From Caulobacter sp. S45 (GTDB taxonomy: Bacteria > Pseudomonadota > Alphaproteobacteria > Caulobacterales > Caulobacteraceae), in contig NZ_LMUL01000010.1 in the NCBI RefSeq assembly GCF_009765965.1, forward strand, positions 1 through 64,000: DNA of 64,000 nt, in the 5' to 3' direction. Of the stretch, positions 1 to 8,906 are shown in pieces. Position numbers and translations under genes: made by a program. The notes beneath the pieces are model-generated. The model was not told the origin of the DNA. It did not search any database and saw only the letters and a program-made list of their open reading frames with translations. Position 1 is the first letter of the stretch; each line of letters opens with the position of its first letter.

Positions 1-434
1 TCGGCGGCGGGCGCCTCGGCCACGGGCTCTTCGACCGCAGGCTCTTCCACCGGCGGCGGGGGCGGCGCGGCGGCGGCGGCCGCGGCGGCTTCCGCACGGT
101 CGGTCTCGCGCTGGGCGCGCTCGGCGGCGCGTTCTTCGGCCTTCTTGCCGGGCTTGCCCTTATTGGGGTTGTTGCCGTGCGCCCACTCGACCAGGCCGAG
201 GGTGGACAGGAAGCGCGCCACGCGGTCGGTGGGCTGGGCGCCCTTGGACAGCCATTCCTTCACGCGCTCGAGCTTCAGGGTGAAGCGCTCGGGATGGTCC
301 TTGGCCAGCAGCGGGTTGAACGTGCCGACCTTCTCGATGAAGCGGCCGTCGCGGGCCGAATGGCTGTCGGCGACGACGATGGAGTAGTAGGGGCGCTTCT
401 TGGCGCCGCCGCGGGCGAGGCGAATCTTCAACAT
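1..434 (-). CDS. rpsP: 30S ribosomal protein S16 (C-terminus cut by window edge)
   Basis: Small-subunit ribosomal protein S16, which binds 16S rRNA during 30S assembly. The protein opens [20 protein letters not shown] and continues with the family's [14 protein letters not shown] and [18 protein letters not shown] segments, so residues 1 to about 85 are a complete S16 domain. After about residue 95 comes a Lys/Glu-rich then Ala/Pro/Glu-rich tail that runs off the left edge; such tails are common in alphaproteobacterial S16. It lies 27 bp downstream of ffh on the same strand, the usual ffh-rpsP order. The stop codon is not in the window. Confidence 0.97.
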   Translation of the reverse strand, partial: MLKIRLARGGAKKRPYYSIVVADSHSARDGRFIEKVGTFNPLLAKDHPERFTLKLERVKEWLSKGAQPTDRVARFLSTLGLVEWAHGNNPNKGKPGKKAEERAAERAQRETDRAEAAAAAAAAPPPPPVEEPAVEEPVAEAPAA

Positions 435-461
435 TTCAATCTGTCCTTCGGTCTGTTCTGT

Positions 462-2060
462 TTATTTCTTCTTCAGGCCCGGCAATCCGGGAAAGCCGCC
501 GCCAAGTCCGGGCAATCCGCCCAGCCCTGGGAAACCGCCCGGCGATGGCGGTGTCTCGTCTCCGGCTTCGGGAAGCTTGCCGCCCCCCAAGGCCTTGAGC
601 ATGTCCATGTTCACGCCGCCGCCGGGACCGCCGGCCAGCGGCGAGCCCTTCAGCGCGTTCATCATGCCGCCGGGGGGCGTGACGCCCCGGGGCATGCCCT
701 GCATGCCGCCGCCGCCCATGCCCAGCGCGGAGGCCATGCGGGCCATGTTCTTTCCGCCGTCCCGGCTCATCGCCTTGAAGGCGTCGGCCATCTGGCGATG
801 CTGCTTGAGCAGGCGGTTGATCTCGGACACCTCGACGCCCGCGCCCTTGGCGACCCGGCGCTTGCGCGAGGCGTTGAGCAGGTCCGGCTTCTTGCGCTCG
901 GCCTTGGTCATCGAGGTGATGATGGCTTCCTGGCGCTTGAACACCTGGTCGGTGATCCCGGACTCCGCGATCTGCTTCTTGGCCTTCTGCACGCCGGGCA
1001 GCATGCCGAGGATGCCCTGCATCCCACCCATCTTCTGCATCTGGCGGAGCTGGTCGGCGAGGTCGTCCAGGTCGAAGACGCCCTTGGCCATCTTCTTGGC
1101 CATCTTCTCGGCCTTGGCCTGGTCGAACTCGGCCGAGGCCTTCTCGACCAGGGCGACGATGTCGCCGGAGCCGAGGATGCGGCCCGCCACGCGCTCGGCG
1201 TCGAACACCTCCAGCGCGTCGAGCTTCTCGCCCGCGCCCAGGAACTTGATCGGCAGGCCGGTGACATGGCGCATCGACAGCGCCGCGCCGCCGCGACTGT
1301 CGCCATCGGTGCGGGTCAGCACCAGTCCGGTCAGGGGCAGGCGCTCGTGGAAGGCCTTGGCGGTGCGCACCGCGTCCTGGCCGGTCAGGGCGTCGGCGAC
1401 CAGCAAGATCTCGTGCGGGTTGGCGATGCGGGAGATTTCCGCCGCCTCGCTCATCATCGACTCGTCCAGCGTCGTGCGCCCGGCGGTGTCCAGGATCAGC
1501 ACGTCGAAGCCGCCGAGCCGCGCCGCCGACAGGGCGCGCCGCGTGATGTCGGGCGCCGACTGGCCGGCCATGATCGGCAGGGTGTCGACCTCGACCTGCT
1601 TGCCGAGGGTGGCCAACTGCTCCATGGCGGCGGGACGGCGGGTGTCCAGCGAGGCCATCAGCACCCGCTTGCGCTCGAACTTCTGGATGCGCGCGGCCAG
1701 CTTGCCGGAGGTGGTGGTCTTACCCGAGCCCTGTAGGCCCGCCATCATGATCACGGTGGGCGGCGTGGTGGCGAGGTTCAGCCCCATCGGCTGGCGGCCG
1801 CCCAGCATGTCGACCAGGCCGTCGTGGACGATCTTGACCACCTGCTCGGACGGCTTGACCGCGCGCAGCACGTCCTCGCCCGTCGCCAGTTCGCGGGCCT
1901 TGTCGATGAAGATCTTGACCACCGGCAGGGCGACGTCGGCGTCCAGCAGCGCCAGGCGCACCTCGCGCAGGGCTTCGTCGATATCGGCGGCCGACAGCAC
2001 GCCCCGACCGGTCATCCGGTCGAAAACGGTCGTCAGCCTATCGCCTAAGCTCTCGAACAT
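462..2060 (-). CDS. ffh: signal recognition particle protein Ffh
   Basis: SRP54-type GTPase that binds signal peptides of nascent inner-membrane proteins together with the 4.5S RNA and docks on FtsY. In the 532-aa product the N domain is followed by the G domain with a P-loop GLQGSGKTTT near residues 108-117, DTAGR near 190 and TRTDGDSRGG. The methionine-rich M domain ends in a Gly/Pro/Met-rich tail. Length is slightly above the usual 450-520 aa because of that tail. It is followed by rpsP, as in many proteobacteria. No 4.5S RNA gene is visible nearby. Confidence 0.98.
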   Translation of the reverse strand: MFESLGDRLTTVFDRMTGRGVLSAADIDEALREVRLALLDADVALPVVKIFIDKARELATGEDVLRAVKPSEQVVKIVHDGLVDMLGGRQPMGLNLATTPPTVIMMAGLQGSGKTTTSGKLAARIQKFERKRVLMASLDTRRPAAMEQLATLGKQVEVDTLPIMAGQSAPDITRRALSAARLGGFDVLILDTAGRTTLDESMMSEAAEISRIANPHEILLVADALTGQDAVRTAKAFHERLPLTGLVLTRTDGDSRGGAALSMRHVTGLPIKFLGAGEKLDALEVFDAERVAGRILGSGDIVALVEKASAEFDQAKAEKMAKKMAKGVFDLDDLADQLRQMQKMGGMQGILGMLPGVQKAKKQIAESGITDQVFKRQEAIITSMTKAERKKPDLLNASRKRRVAKGAGVEVSEINRLLKQHRQMADAFKAMSRDGGKNMARMASALGMGGGGMQGMPRGVTPPGGMMNALKGSPLAGGPGGGVNMDMLKALGGGKLPEAGDETPPSPGGFPGLGGLPGLGGGFPGLPGLKKK

Positions 2061-2344
2061 GTGCTCGCACCTCTATCGAACCGTCCTGACCGTATCGCCG
2101 CGCGCAAACGCAGACGACCCCCGTGGACGATAACGTCGACGGGGGGCCTCGCCGCCCTCGTCCGATCATCAGGCGATCGGGGTCGTGGCGGTGGAGGGCG
2201 CGATCAGGGATGGCGCCGAAGGGGTGGGCTTCTACGCCTGTAGGGGCGGCGGGTCAATGTAGGCGCGATCCGAGCCGCCGCGGTTTGCCACCCGAGCGGT
2301 CGTCGTGGCAGAAGCGCGCTTCAGTTGGGGGTTGGAGCTTCGCC

Positions 2345-3088
2345 ATGTTCGCAGCCTTTCGAAAAACCGCACCCGCCACGTTCATATCGGCAGGTCTGCT
2401 GGCGTCCTTAGCGGTCGTGCCGCACGCCATGGCTCAAGGGCAGTCCCAAGCTCAGACCCAGGTCCCGACGCCCACGCTTTCGCCGGAACAGACCGCCAAT
2501 CTCTACATGGCGGCGCTCGTCAACGACGATACCGCCCAGGCCCGACAGCTCGATGATTACCTGCGGCCGGGGATGGATGGAAAGGACGCCGTGGACGTGA
2601 AGCTGATCGGCGAGGCCGAGGCGCACATCGCCCTGATCACCGCCGACCACATGAAGGAAGGGGAGCCGCCCCAGCTCCAGCACAAGGTCGACGATGCGAT
2701 CGACAGGTTCACCCGGACGCTGGTCGCTGCCGTCGCCCGCACGAAATGCAGCGCCGTCTCCAGCTCGGTCGCTCCGAACAGCGACGCGCCGGGACGGTTC
2801 GTCGCGACGGTGAACTACACCTGCCTCGTGCCGGACGCCCAGCCCCAGCTTATGAAGGATCAGGCCCGCATCGACGTTGCGAACCTGGACAAGATGGAGC
2901 CGGCGCAATTCAACGAGTCGTTCCGGTTGGTCAGCAACGCCTACGCTGCGGCCCAGGCGACCAAGCCGGTATCAGGGGTGTTTCACCTCTATTCCGACGC
3001 CGACAGGAAATATTGGATCAGCACCGACGCCAACGACGTGCTGACGGCGGTGAGCCGGGCGATCCTGACCCAGATACCCCGCTCGTAG
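2345..3088 (+). CDS. exported protein of unknown function
   Basis: I do not recognise a family. The 247-aa product starts with a Sec signal peptide (Lys/Arg N-region, hydrophobic stretch FISAGLLASLAVVPHAMA, cleavage after AMA-Q near residue 29), then a Gln/Thr/Pro-rich linker and a mostly helical mature part with two cysteines about 60 residues apart that could pair in the periplasm. The ATG was chosen because it sits directly before the signal peptide; an in-frame upstream extension has no such character. It stands alone between divergent ffh and a convergent DUF2189 gene. Confidence 0.75.
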   Translation: MFAAFRKTAPATFISAGLLASLAVVPHAMAQGQSQAQTQVPTPTLSPEQTANLYMAALVNDDTAQARQLDDYLRPGMDGKDAVDVKLIGEAEAHIALITADHMKEGEPPQLQHKVDDAIDRFTRTLVAAVARTKCSAVSSSVAPNSDAPGRFVATVNYTCLVPDAQPQLMKDQARIDVANLDKMEPAQFNESFRLVSNAYAAAQATKPVSGVFHLYSDADRKYWISTDANDVLTAVSRAILTQIPRS

Positions 3089-3129
3089 GTCGTGGCGGCC
3101 GGGCGCGGGGCGCCGCTGCGCTTGCGCCC

Positions 3130-3924
3130 TCAGGCCTCCACCACTCGCCTGTACAGGTGCCAGGTGGCGTAGCCCAGCACCGGCAGCACCACCGCCAGGC
3201 CGATGAACAGTGGGATCGAGCCGAGCACCAGCAGGCCGGCCACGATCAGGCCCCAGGTCCCGAACGTCACGGGGTTGGTCGTCACCGCCTTGAGCGAGGT
3301 CTCCGCCGCCGTCAGCGGGCCCGCGCGCCGGTCCACCAGCATGGGGAACGAGATCGCGCTCACCGCCAGCGCCACCACTGCGAAACCCAGCCCGATCAGG
3401 TTGCCGACCACGATCATGGTCCAGCCCTGCGGGGTGGTGAACAGGCGCGACCAGAACTCCAGCGCATCAGCCGGCGGCTCGGCGCCCAGGGTGGCTGAGT
3501 AGACGCCCCAGGCGCACAGCAGCCAAAGGCCGAACAGGGCCGCGACGAACAGGGTCAGGATGGCGATTGACCTGAACGGCGGGGTCTTCAGCACGTCGAG
3601 CGCATGCTTCCAGCCGGCGTCCTCGCCCCGCTCGCGTCGCCGCGCCAGCTCGTAGAAGCCCGACGCCATCGGCGGTCCCATCAGGGTGACGCCGGCGAGC
3701 AGGGGAAAGGCCAGGGGCAGCATGTCGATGCGCTCGAAGGTGATGGCGCAGGCGATCAGGCCGACGATCGGATAGATCAGGCCCAGGAACACCATCTCGC
3801 CCCGCTTGGCGCGATAGTCGGCGAAGCCGCGCCGGAGTGCGATCTTCAGGTCTTCCATGCCGATCCGGCGCACGTTGACCGAATGGGTGGGGGTGGATGT
3901 CTGGACGATTGTGGTCGCCGCCAT
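3130..3924 (-). CDS. DUF2189 family integral membrane protein
   Basis: A 264-aa polytopic inner-membrane protein. After a short cytoplasmic N-terminus come hydrophobic segments near residues 45-62, 68-85, 118-140, 168-195 and 218-250, with the DUF2189 signature of a Gly-rich loop GPPMASGFYELARRRERGED between the second and third. The family is widespread in alphaproteobacteria, sometimes annotated as cytochrome c oxidase subunit I-like, but its function is not established. It is transcribed toward the unknown exported gene, and the next minus-strand gene upstream is the chorismate mutase at 4009-4332. Confidence 0.85.
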   Translation of the reverse strand: MAATTIVQTSTPTHSVNVRRIGMEDLKIALRRGFADYRAKRGEMVFLGLIYPIVGLIACAITFERIDMLPLAFPLLAGVTLMGPPMASGFYELARRRERGEDAGWKHALDVLKTPPFRSIAILTLFVAALFGLWLLCAWGVYSATLGAEPPADALEFWSRLFTTPQGWTMIVVGNLIGLGFAVVALAVSAISFPMLVDRRAGPLTAAETSLKAVTTNPVTFGTWGLIVAGLLVLGSIPLFIGLAVVLPVLGYATWHLYRRVVEA

Positions 3925-4008
3925 GGGTTTCCTCCATGCGGCCGGACGCGACGGCCGCGCCGTCTTCTTATGCTCCGATCATAGCACGCGACGGGACGGT
4001 TGGCAGCC

Positions 4009-4332
4009 TCAGATAGGCCGGGCCCTGCGCCGGTCCCATTGCTCCAGCTCGTGGGCGATGGAGCGGTCGATCAGGGTGCGCCAGACCGGCTCGGCGATCG
4101 CTTCGGACAGGCCGGCCTCGCGGGCGGCGGCCACGACCTTGGCGACCACGTCCTCGATACGGGCTGAGTCGTGGACCTTGTCGCGATCAGATTTGATGCG
4201 GGCGGCGGCGTCCATGTAGCGTTGGCGCACGGCCAGCAGCGCCACCAGCTGGCGGTCCAGCGCGTCTACCCCGGTGCGGACCTCGATCATGTCCTGGCAG
4301 GCTTCCGGGGCCTTGGGCTCTGCTGTGGGCAT
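4009..4332 (-). CDS. AroQ-type chorismate mutase
   Basis: A small all-helical chorismate mutase of the AroQ/PchB type (107 aa), expected to convert chorismate to prephenate in the cytoplasm. The first helix pattern IDxLDxxLVxLLxxRxxYMDxAARIK is represented here by VDALDRQLVALLAVRQRYMD, followed by AARIKSDRDKVHD, which carries the conserved Arg/Lys that bind the chorismate carboxylates. The final helix contains the usual WRTLIDRSIAHELEQWD. No ACT or prephenate dehydratase domain is attached. Isochorismate-pyruvate lyases share this fold, so substrate is not proven. The gene is divergent from crcB with a 73-bp gap. Confidence 0.85.
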   Translation of the reverse strand: MPTAEPKAPEACQDMIEVRTGVDALDRQLVALLAVRQRYMDAAARIKSDRDKVHDSARIEDVVAKVVAAAREAGLSEAIAEPVWRTLIDRSIAHELEQWDRRRARPI

Positions 4333-4405
4333 GGGGGGAAGCTCCTGGCGAGAGGGTGGCGAGGTGTGGCGTTGGCCGCCGCCGCCGATCCGCTATAAGG
4401 CGACG

Positions 4406-4792
4406 ATGGTCAATCTACTCTTGGTGTTCTTCGCGGGGGGCGTGGGTTCGGTCTGCCGTTATTCGGTGGGCATGGGCTACCTGCGAACCTTCGGCACGAA
4501 GCAGCCCTATCTCGCCACCTTCGGGATCAATGTCCTGGGGGGACTGCTGATGGGTATGCTGATCGGTTTTCTGGCGCTCCGGGGCGGTCCGGGACAGGAA
4601 AAGCTGCGGCTGCTGCTGGGGGTGGGATTGCTCGGGGGGTTCACCACCTTCTCGTCCTTCTCGATGGAGACCGTGCTGATGCTCGAACGCAAGGCCTACG
4701 GGGCGGCGGCGGGCTATGTGGCCGGATCGGTGATACTGTCCATCCTGGCGGTCATGGCGGGCCTGTTGATCATGCGTAAGGCGCTGGCATGA
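4406..4792 (+). CDS. crcB: fluoride ion channel CrcB/FluC
   Basis: Small four-helix fluoride exporter (128 aa) that works as a dual-topology dimer in the inner membrane. It shows the family motifs GINVLGG near residue 35 and GFTTFSSFSMET near residue 75, the latter containing the phenylalanines that line the fluoride path. The start was placed at the ATG before MVNLLLVFFAGG; the upstream frame is not membrane-like. It overlaps the next gene by ATGA, which indicates translational coupling. I found no fluoride riboswitch in the short upstream gap. Confidence 0.95.
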   Translation: MVNLLLVFFAGGVGSVCRYSVGMGYLRTFGTKQPYLATFGINVLGGLLMGMLIGFLALRGGPGQEKLRLLLGVGLLGGFTTFSSFSMETVLMLERKAYGAAAGYVAGSVILSILAVMAGLLIMRKALA

Positions 4793-5790
4793 GCGGCGTG
4801 AGGGAAGTCCGTACCCTGATGGTGGGCGCGGCCGAGGACGGTGTACGGTTGGACCGCTGGTTCAAGCGCCGCTGGCCGCACCTGAACCATATTCAGATCA
4901 ACAAGCTGGTCCGCTCGGGCCAGGTCCGCGTCGACGGCGGCCGGGCCAAGGTCGACACCCGCCTGACCGTGGGCGTGCAGGTGCGCGTGCCGCCGCTGCC
5001 CGACGCGCCGGCCGAGGGCGACAAGCGCCCCGAGTTGTCGGATCGCGACATCGCCTACGCCCGCTCGCTGGTGCTGTACGAGGACGAGGAGGTGCTCGCC
5101 CTCAACAAGCCCTGCGGCCTGGCGGTGCAGGGCGGGACCAAGACCGTCAAGCACGTCGACCGCCTGCTGTCGGCCTGGGGGGAGGGGATGGACCGGCCGC
5201 GCCTGGTGCACCGGCTGGACCGCGACACCTCCGGCGTGCTGCTGCTGGGCAAGACCCCGGCGGCGGCGGCCAGGCTGTCGGGCGCCTTCGCCAAGCGGCG
5301 GGCCAAGAAGGTCTACTGGGCCGTCGTCGCCGGCAATCCCAAGCCGCCCCAGGGCGTGATCGAGCTGCATCTGGTCAAGAAGGGCGTCGGCGACCGCGAG
5401 CTGGTAGTCCCGGCCGATCCCAAGGAGTTCGGGGCCGAGGTGGCGGAGACCGAATACATCACCCTGGCCCGCGCCGCGCATCGGGCGGCCTGGGTGGCGC
5501 TGCAGCCCTATACCGGGCGCACCCATCAGCTGCGCGCCCACATGAAGGCCATCGGCCACCCGATCCTGGGCGATCCCAAGTACGGCGACGAGACCTCGGC
5601 CCAGCTGTCGGAAGGCATGAAGCTGCAACTGCACGCTCGCCGGCTGGAGCTGCCGCATCCGTCGCGCGGGCAGCTGATCCTGGAGGCGCCGTTGAGCCCC
5701 GAGATGCGGGAAGGCTTCGCCCGTTTCGGCTTCGACGAACACGAGGCCCCCAACGATCCCTTCGCCTCCAGTCAACGGCGGCGGCGATGA
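4789..5790 (+). CDS. RluC/RluD-family large-subunit rRNA pseudouridine synthase
   Basis: A 333-aa pseudouridine synthase with an N-terminal S4 RNA-binding domain (residues about 15-75, including LNHIQINKLVRSGQVRVDG) and a catalytic domain holding HRLDRDTSGVLL, where the aspartate of the RDTSG segment near residue 146 is the expected nucleophile. Later motifs GRTHQLRAHM and GHPILGDPKYG are also standard. I assign the RluC/D subfamily but not the exact target uridines. It overlaps crcB upstream (ATGA) and the TPR/oxygenase gene downstream (ATGA), so it is the second gene of a four-gene overlapping operon. Confidence 0.95.
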   Translation: MSGVREVRTLMVGAAEDGVRLDRWFKRRWPHLNHIQINKLVRSGQVRVDGGRAKVDTRLTVGVQVRVPPLPDAPAEGDKRPELSDRDIAYARSLVLYEDEEVLALNKPCGLAVQGGTKTVKHVDRLLSAWGEGMDRPRLVHRLDRDTSGVLLLGKTPAAAARLSGAFAKRRAKKVYWAVVAGNPKPPQGVIELHLVKKGVGDRELVVPADPKEFGAEVAETEYITLARAAHRAAWVALQPYTGRTHQLRAHMKAIGHPILGDPKYGDETSAQLSEGMKLQLHARRLELPHPSRGQLILEAPLSPEMREGFARFGFDEHEAPNDPFASSQRRRR

Positions 5791-7655
5791 GCTCCCCTTC
5801 ACCCCAGCGACCGCCCCCGCGTCCCGGCGCCGAATCGGTGGCGATCGGGTCGGCCTTGCAGGCGGCTTACGATCGTCTCCGCATCGGGCGTCTGGGCGAG
5901 GCCCACGCCATCCTGGCCCCGCTGGTGGAGGCGCAGCCCCGGGTCGCCGACGCCCGCTATCTGCTGGGCCTGACGCTGGAGAAGCTGAACGACCGTGTCG
6001 GCGCCGCGCGCGAGTTCCGCGCCGCCATCACGCTGGACAAGCGCAAGCCCGCCTATCACCTAGCCCTCGGCGACGTGCTCGGCATGGACGGGGACGTCAA
6101 GGGAGCCGAGCGTAGCCTGCGCAACGCCCTGGCGCTGGATCGCCGCTTCGAGCCGGCGGCGGTGTCGTTGTCGACCCTGCTGGCCATCACCGAACGCTAT
6201 GCCGAGGCCTTGCAGGTCACCACGCCCTTGGTCGGCGCAGCGGACGCCTCGGAAGCCCTGCTGTCCGCCCACGCCGTGTCGCTGAAGGGGCTGGAGCGGC
6301 ACGACGAGGCCCTCACGGCCTATCGGCGCGCCGTCGTCTCGGCCCCGCAGTCGGGCGTCGCGGAGCATAATGTGGCCGCCACCGCCGGCGACCTGATGCT
6401 CTACCCGGAGGCCGAGGCCGCCGCCCACCGCGCGTTCGCCAAGGGAATCGACGCACCCGAAACCTGGCTGACGCTGGGCCGCGCCCTACAGGGCCAGGAC
6501 CGTTTCGACGCGGCGGAACAGGCGTTCCATGAAGCCATCCGTCGCCGCCCGTCCTATCCCGACGCCCACCGCAGCCTGAGCCAGCTGCTCTGGATGCGTA
6601 GCGAGGACCTAACGGCCGCCACCGCCTTCGTCGACGCCGCCATCGCCACCTATCCGATGGAGGGGTCGCTCCGCCTGCTCAAGTCCAGCCTGCACGACTA
6701 CGCCGGCGACGCAGCCGGCGCCTACGCCGTGCTGGCCGAGGCCCTGGGTCCGCAGTCCGACGCGACCCTGCACGCCGCCGCCGCCCGCGCGGCCGTCCCG
6801 CTCGATCCGGTGAAGGCGATCGCCCATGCCGAGGCGGCGCTGGCGCTGGCCCCCAACGAGATTCAGGTCCACCTCTCCCTGTGCGAGGCCCAGCTGGCGG
6901 CGGGCCGCGCGGACGAGGCGGAGCGCACCGCTGAAGGGTTGCGCCGGGCGCGCCCGCTGGACCAGCACGTGCTGGGCTATCTGGCTGTCGCCTGGCGGCT
7001 GAAAGGCGATCCGCGCTATGGCGAGCTCTACGACTATGAGCGGCTGGTGCGGCCCTGGCGGATCGATACGCCCCAGGGGTGGTCGAGCCTGACCGCCTAT
7101 CTCGCCGATCTGAAGGCCGCGCTGGAGCGGCTGCACAGCCTGCGCACCCATCCCGTCGGCCAATCCCTGCGCCAGGGCACCCAGACCGGCCAGAGCCTGC
7201 GCCACAGCGACGACCCCGCCATCCGCGCCCTCTTCCAGGCCATCGACGGCCCGATCCGCGCTCACATCGCCGAGCTCGGCAAGGGCAAGGACCCGTTGCG
7301 CGCGCGCAGTCTGGGCGGCTATGCGATGAAGGGGATCTGGTCGGTTCGGCTGCGGCCCGGCGGCGGCCGGCACGTGGACCATGTGCATCAGGAGGGCTGG
7401 CTTTCTTCGGCCTGCTACATTGATGTGCCGCCGGCCATCGAGGCCGAGGGACGCCAAGGCTGGATCAAGTTCGGCGAGCCGGGCATGCCCACCCAACCCA
7501 AGCTCGAAGCCGAGCATTTCGTGAAGCCGGAGCCGGGGTTGCTGGTGCTATTCCCCTCCTACATGTGGCACGGAACCGTGCCGTTCTCGGGCGAGGCGCC
7601 CCGGTTGACGGCGGCGTTCGATCTACTGCCCGCCAAGCCTGGCGCGACGCGATGA
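5787..7655 (+). CDS. TPR-repeat protein with C-terminal 2OG-Fe(II) oxygenase-like domain
   Basis: A 622-aa two-part protein. Residues about 20-410 are tandem tetratricopeptide-like helical repeats (typical phrases ARYLLGLTLEKLNDRVGAAR and TWLTLGRALQGQDRFDAAEQAF). The last 150 residues match the putative 2OG-Fe(II) oxygenase class: candidate iron ligands in HVDHVHQEGWLSSACYI, a distal histidine in SYMWHGTVPF, and a basic residue for 2-oxoglutarate in APRLTAAFDL. Such enzymes hydroxylate protein or small-molecule substrates in the cytoplasm; the substrate is unknown. It overlaps both neighbours by ATGA, so it is co-translated with the pseudouridine synthase and the HAD phosphatase. Confidence 0.88.
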   Translation: MSSPSPQRPPPRPGAESVAIGSALQAAYDRLRIGRLGEAHAILAPLVEAQPRVADARYLLGLTLEKLNDRVGAAREFRAAITLDKRKPAYHLALGDVLGMDGDVKGAERSLRNALALDRRFEPAAVSLSTLLAITERYAEALQVTTPLVGAADASEALLSAHAVSLKGLERHDEALTAYRRAVVSAPQSGVAEHNVAATAGDLMLYPEAEAAAHRAFAKGIDAPETWLTLGRALQGQDRFDAAEQAFHEAIRRRPSYPDAHRSLSQLLWMRSEDLTAATAFVDAAIATYPMEGSLRLLKSSLHDYAGDAAGAYAVLAEALGPQSDATLHAAAARAAVPLDPVKAIAHAEAALALAPNEIQVHLSLCEAQLAAGRADEAERTAEGLRRARPLDQHVLGYLAVAWRLKGDPRYGELYDYERLVRPWRIDTPQGWSSLTAYLADLKAALERLHSLRTHPVGQSLRQGTQTGQSLRHSDDPAIRALFQAIDGPIRAHIAELGKGKDPLRARSLGGYAMKGIWSVRLRPGGGRHVDHVHQEGWLSSACYIDVPPAIEAEGRQGWIKFGEPGMPTQPKLEAEHFVKPEPGLLVLFPSYMWHGTVPFSGEAPRLTAAFDLLPAKPGATR

Positions 7656-8341
7656 CCGGCAGGACCGGCAAGGGCAAGCTTGCGGTGTTCGATGTCGACG
7701 GCACTCTGGTCGACAGTCGCGAGATCCTGAAACGGGCGTCCGACGCCGCCTTCATCGAGCTGGGTCTGACCCCGCCGCCTTATGACGAGTTGAGGCAGAT
7801 CGTCGGTTTGAGCCTACGCGAGGGCCTAGCTCAGCTCGCCGGCGGTCAGCCGCCCGAGCGGGTGGAGGCTCTTGTGGCCCACTACAAGTCCAGTTTCAGC
7901 GGCTTGCGCCGCGAGCCCGGCTTTGTGGAGCCGCTCTACGCCGGCGCGGCCGACCTGCTCACACGGCTGAAGGCCCAGGACTGGCGCATCGCCATGGCCA
8001 CCGGCAAGTCCCGCCGAGGCGTCGAGACCATCATCGAAATGCATTGCTGGGCGGACCTGTTCGACAGCACCCACTGCGCAGACGACGGTCCGGGCAAGCC
8101 CCATCCGGCCATGCTGCTCGAAGCGATGCACGCGTTGGACGCACGCCGCGAGGATACGATCATGGTGGGCGACACCTCCCACGATATCCGTATGGCCCAG
8201 GCGGCGGGTGTGCGGGCGGTGGGCGTCAGCTGGGGCTTCCATACCCGCGAGGAGCTGGAAGCCTGTGATCCTGCCTATATCGCCGACACCTTCGTCGAGC
8301 TGGAGGCGGAACTGGACCGGTTCGGGGCGACACCCGCCTAG
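7652..8341 (+). CDS. HAD-superfamily phosphatase (phosphoglycolate phosphatase-like)
   Basis: A 229-aa haloacid dehalogenase-type phosphatase. Motif I is FDVDGTLVDS with the nucleophile near Asp14, motif II is in MATGKSRRG, motif III is the Lys of GKPHPAML, and motif IV is MVGDTSHDIRMAQAAG. A helical cap lies between motifs I and II (subclass IA), as in Gph and PpaX-type enzymes. Substrate cannot be read from sequence. The start ATG overlaps the preceding stop (ATGA), making it the last gene of the crcB operon. In related genomes this HAD gene commonly follows rluC directly and precedes an ATP12 chaperone gene, which is absent here. Confidence 0.93.
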   Translation: MTGRTGKGKLAVFDVDGTLVDSREILKRASDAAFIELGLTPPPYDELRQIVGLSLREGLAQLAGGQPPERVEALVAHYKSSFSGLRREPGFVEPLYAGAADLLTRLKAQDWRIAMATGKSRRGVETIIEMHCWADLFDSTHCADDGPGKPHPAMLLEAMHALDARREDTIMVGDTSHDIRMAQAAGVRAVGVSWGFHTREELEACDPAYIADTFVELEAELDRFGATPA

Positions 8342-8501
8342 GTGCACGCGCCTCGTTGGGACGAGGCCGCCTTGTCCCAAGAAAGCCTGCTTATCGCGGC
8401 AGGTTTGGCATGCGACTCAAAAGACGGGAGCGCTGTAAGGCTGTGGAAGCTTGGCGGAAAGCAAAACGTAGATGCGCGGGGGCGCAAAACGGGAAGGCTT
8501 C

Positions 8502-8660
8502 CTAGTGCTTCAGGACGGTCATGACGGCGCAGGCGATCACCAGCCAGCAGGCCAGCGACGCAACGACCGCGAAGCCGACGGTCTGGACGAAAGTCCAGCG
8601 GTTTTGGGCGCCCGATGAGGAATATTGAAGGCCATCGGCGGCGGGCTTCATGAAAACCAT
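8502..8660 (-). CDS. small single-pass membrane protein
   Basis: A 52-aa protein with a hydrophilic N-terminus (MVFMKPAADGLQYSSSGAQN) followed by one hydrophobic helix (FAVVASLACWLVIACAVMTVL) and a short basic end. It is supported by a strong ribosome binding site, GGGAGGA, six bases before this ATG, so I use this start rather than the one ten codons upstream. It resembles the small aa3-type cytochrome oxidase-associated or general small inner-membrane proteins of Caulobacteraceae only in layout; I cannot name a family. It converges with the HAD gene. Confidence 0.6.
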   Translation of the reverse strand: MVFMKPAADGLQYSSSGAQNRWTFVQTVGFAVVASLACWLVIACAVMTVLKH

Positions 8661-8906
8661 ATATGTCCTCCCAGACGCACCGGCCGACATGCCCGGAGGC
8701 CGCCACCGAATTTATCGTTATCTTCGTTAACTCTACCCAGTGGCGGCAAATTGCAAGCGTCTGGGTGGTGTGCGTCGAGGCCGCAGTGGGCCTTGGTTGT
8801 GGTCTGCGCGTTGGGGCGGGGAAGCCTGCGGCGCCGCGATCAAGTTTGGATGGGCAGGTCCCATCCGGCGGTCGTCGTCACCCCCTTGGTCGAGGAGGCC
8901 ATAGCC

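Noticed and set aside
4333-4405. Possible fluoride riboswitch before crcB
   Set aside because: The gap is only 73 bases and the conserved pseudoknot elements of the crcB RNA motif are not visible.
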